Source: Planctomycetaceae bacterium
GTDB lineage: Bacteria > Planctomycetota > Planctomycetia > Pirellulales > Thermoguttaceae
Direction: 5' to 3'
NCBI GenBank assembly: GCA_031283515.1
Contig: JAITBS010000021.1
Span: 1 to 5,978 of the forward strand
Length of the DNA stretch: 5,978 nucleotides
Position numbers and translations under genes: made by a program. This document shows positions 5,830-5,978 of this stretch, one piece after another (positions within the stretch are counted from its first letter, which is position 1; each line of letters begins with the position of its first letter). The notes below the pieces were generated by a model. The model had not been told where the DNA came from. It made no database searches and saw only the letters and a list, made by a program, of their open reading frames with translations.

Positions 5830-5978
5830 ATGCAAGAGCAATTGAAAACTGTTCGGACAATGCTCATTAAAGGCAATGCCAACCCCGAAGATGTTTTCAA
5901 GAAACTTGAATCCCTTGAAAAAGAAATCAGTGATACTTACAATAAGGTAAAAAAGCTTGAAAAAGAATTGAATCTTTG
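5830..5978 (+). CDS. Partial coiled-coil protein running off the right edge
   Basis: An ATG at 5830 opens a frame that stays open to the window end (49 codons seen). The product has a Lys/Glu/Leu heptad-like pattern, DVFKKLESLEKEISDTYNKV followed by a similar stretch, which predicts an alpha-helical coiled coil. I do not recognise the family. No good ribosome binding site precedes this ATG, and the frame is open back to 5794, with a TTG at 5821 as another possible start. A better-placed ATG at 5796, eight bases after GGGGG, lies in a different frame that stops after 24 codons, so the true start may have been displaced by a frameshift. It is divergent from the RiPP genes and may have no link with them. 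Confidence 0.5.
   Translation, partial: MQEQLKTVRTMLIKGNANPEDVFKKLESLEKEISDTYNKVKKLEKELNL

Noticed and set aside
1..5978. CRISPR array, insertion sequence ends, tRNA or rRNA.
   Set aside because: I see no regularly spaced repeats, transposase motifs, terminal inverted repeats with target duplications, or cloverleaf-like sequence.

Overview
The window holds most of a proteusin-type RiPP (ribosomally made, post-translationally modified peptide) locus in an AT-rich bacterial genome. All recognisable cluster genes lie on the minus strand and read from right to left. In order of transcription they are: a 135-residue precursor with a nitrile-hydratase-like leader peptide (NHLP) ending in Ala-Gly-Gly; a radical SAM protein of the PoyD/OspD amino-acid epimerase type; a protein that looks like two fused GNAT domains; a short stretch that looks like a decayed gene; and a cobalamin-binding radical SAM C-methyltransferase of the RiPP-maturation family. 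No transporter, leader protease, dehydratase or N-methyltransferase is present, so the cluster probably continues beyond one or both edges or relies on genes elsewhere.

Layout. 1-93 is the downstream flank with no supportable gene. 94-2004 is the C-methyltransferase. 2005-2441 is a gap holding a good ribosome binding site and translated fragments spread over several frames, which I read as a pseudogene. 2442-3344 is the GNAT-like gene and 3381-4946 the epimerase; these two are only 36 bases apart. 4947-5259 is AT-rich and non-coding, with a hairpin terminator at its right end just after the precursor gene. 5260-5667 is the precursor. 5668-5829 is a compact control region with a near-consensus sigma-70-type promoter, a long hairpin in the untranslated leader and three copies of an 8-base motif. 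At the right edge a plus-strand coiled-coil reading frame begins and runs out of the window.

How the parts would work together (inference from the families): the precursor is made from a strong promoter and the terminator holds back transcription into the enzyme genes, so substrate exceeds enzyme. The epimerase converts selected L-residues of the core to D. The methyltransferase adds methyl groups to unactivated side-chain carbons, for which the Val/Thr/Ala-rich core offers many sites. The GNAT-like protein may acylate the peptide or protect the host. Cleavage after Gly-Gly would release a core of 46-49 residues. The core has no Cys and one Asn, so lanthionines and the Asn N-methylation ladder of polytheonamide/aeronamide are not expected. 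Its all-hydrophobic C-terminus suggests a membrane-active product.

The organism cannot be fixed from the sequence. Low GC combined with a proteusin pathway fits several Gram-negative lineages (for example Planctomycetota/Lentisphaerota-like groups or uncultured bacteria), but this is a guess.
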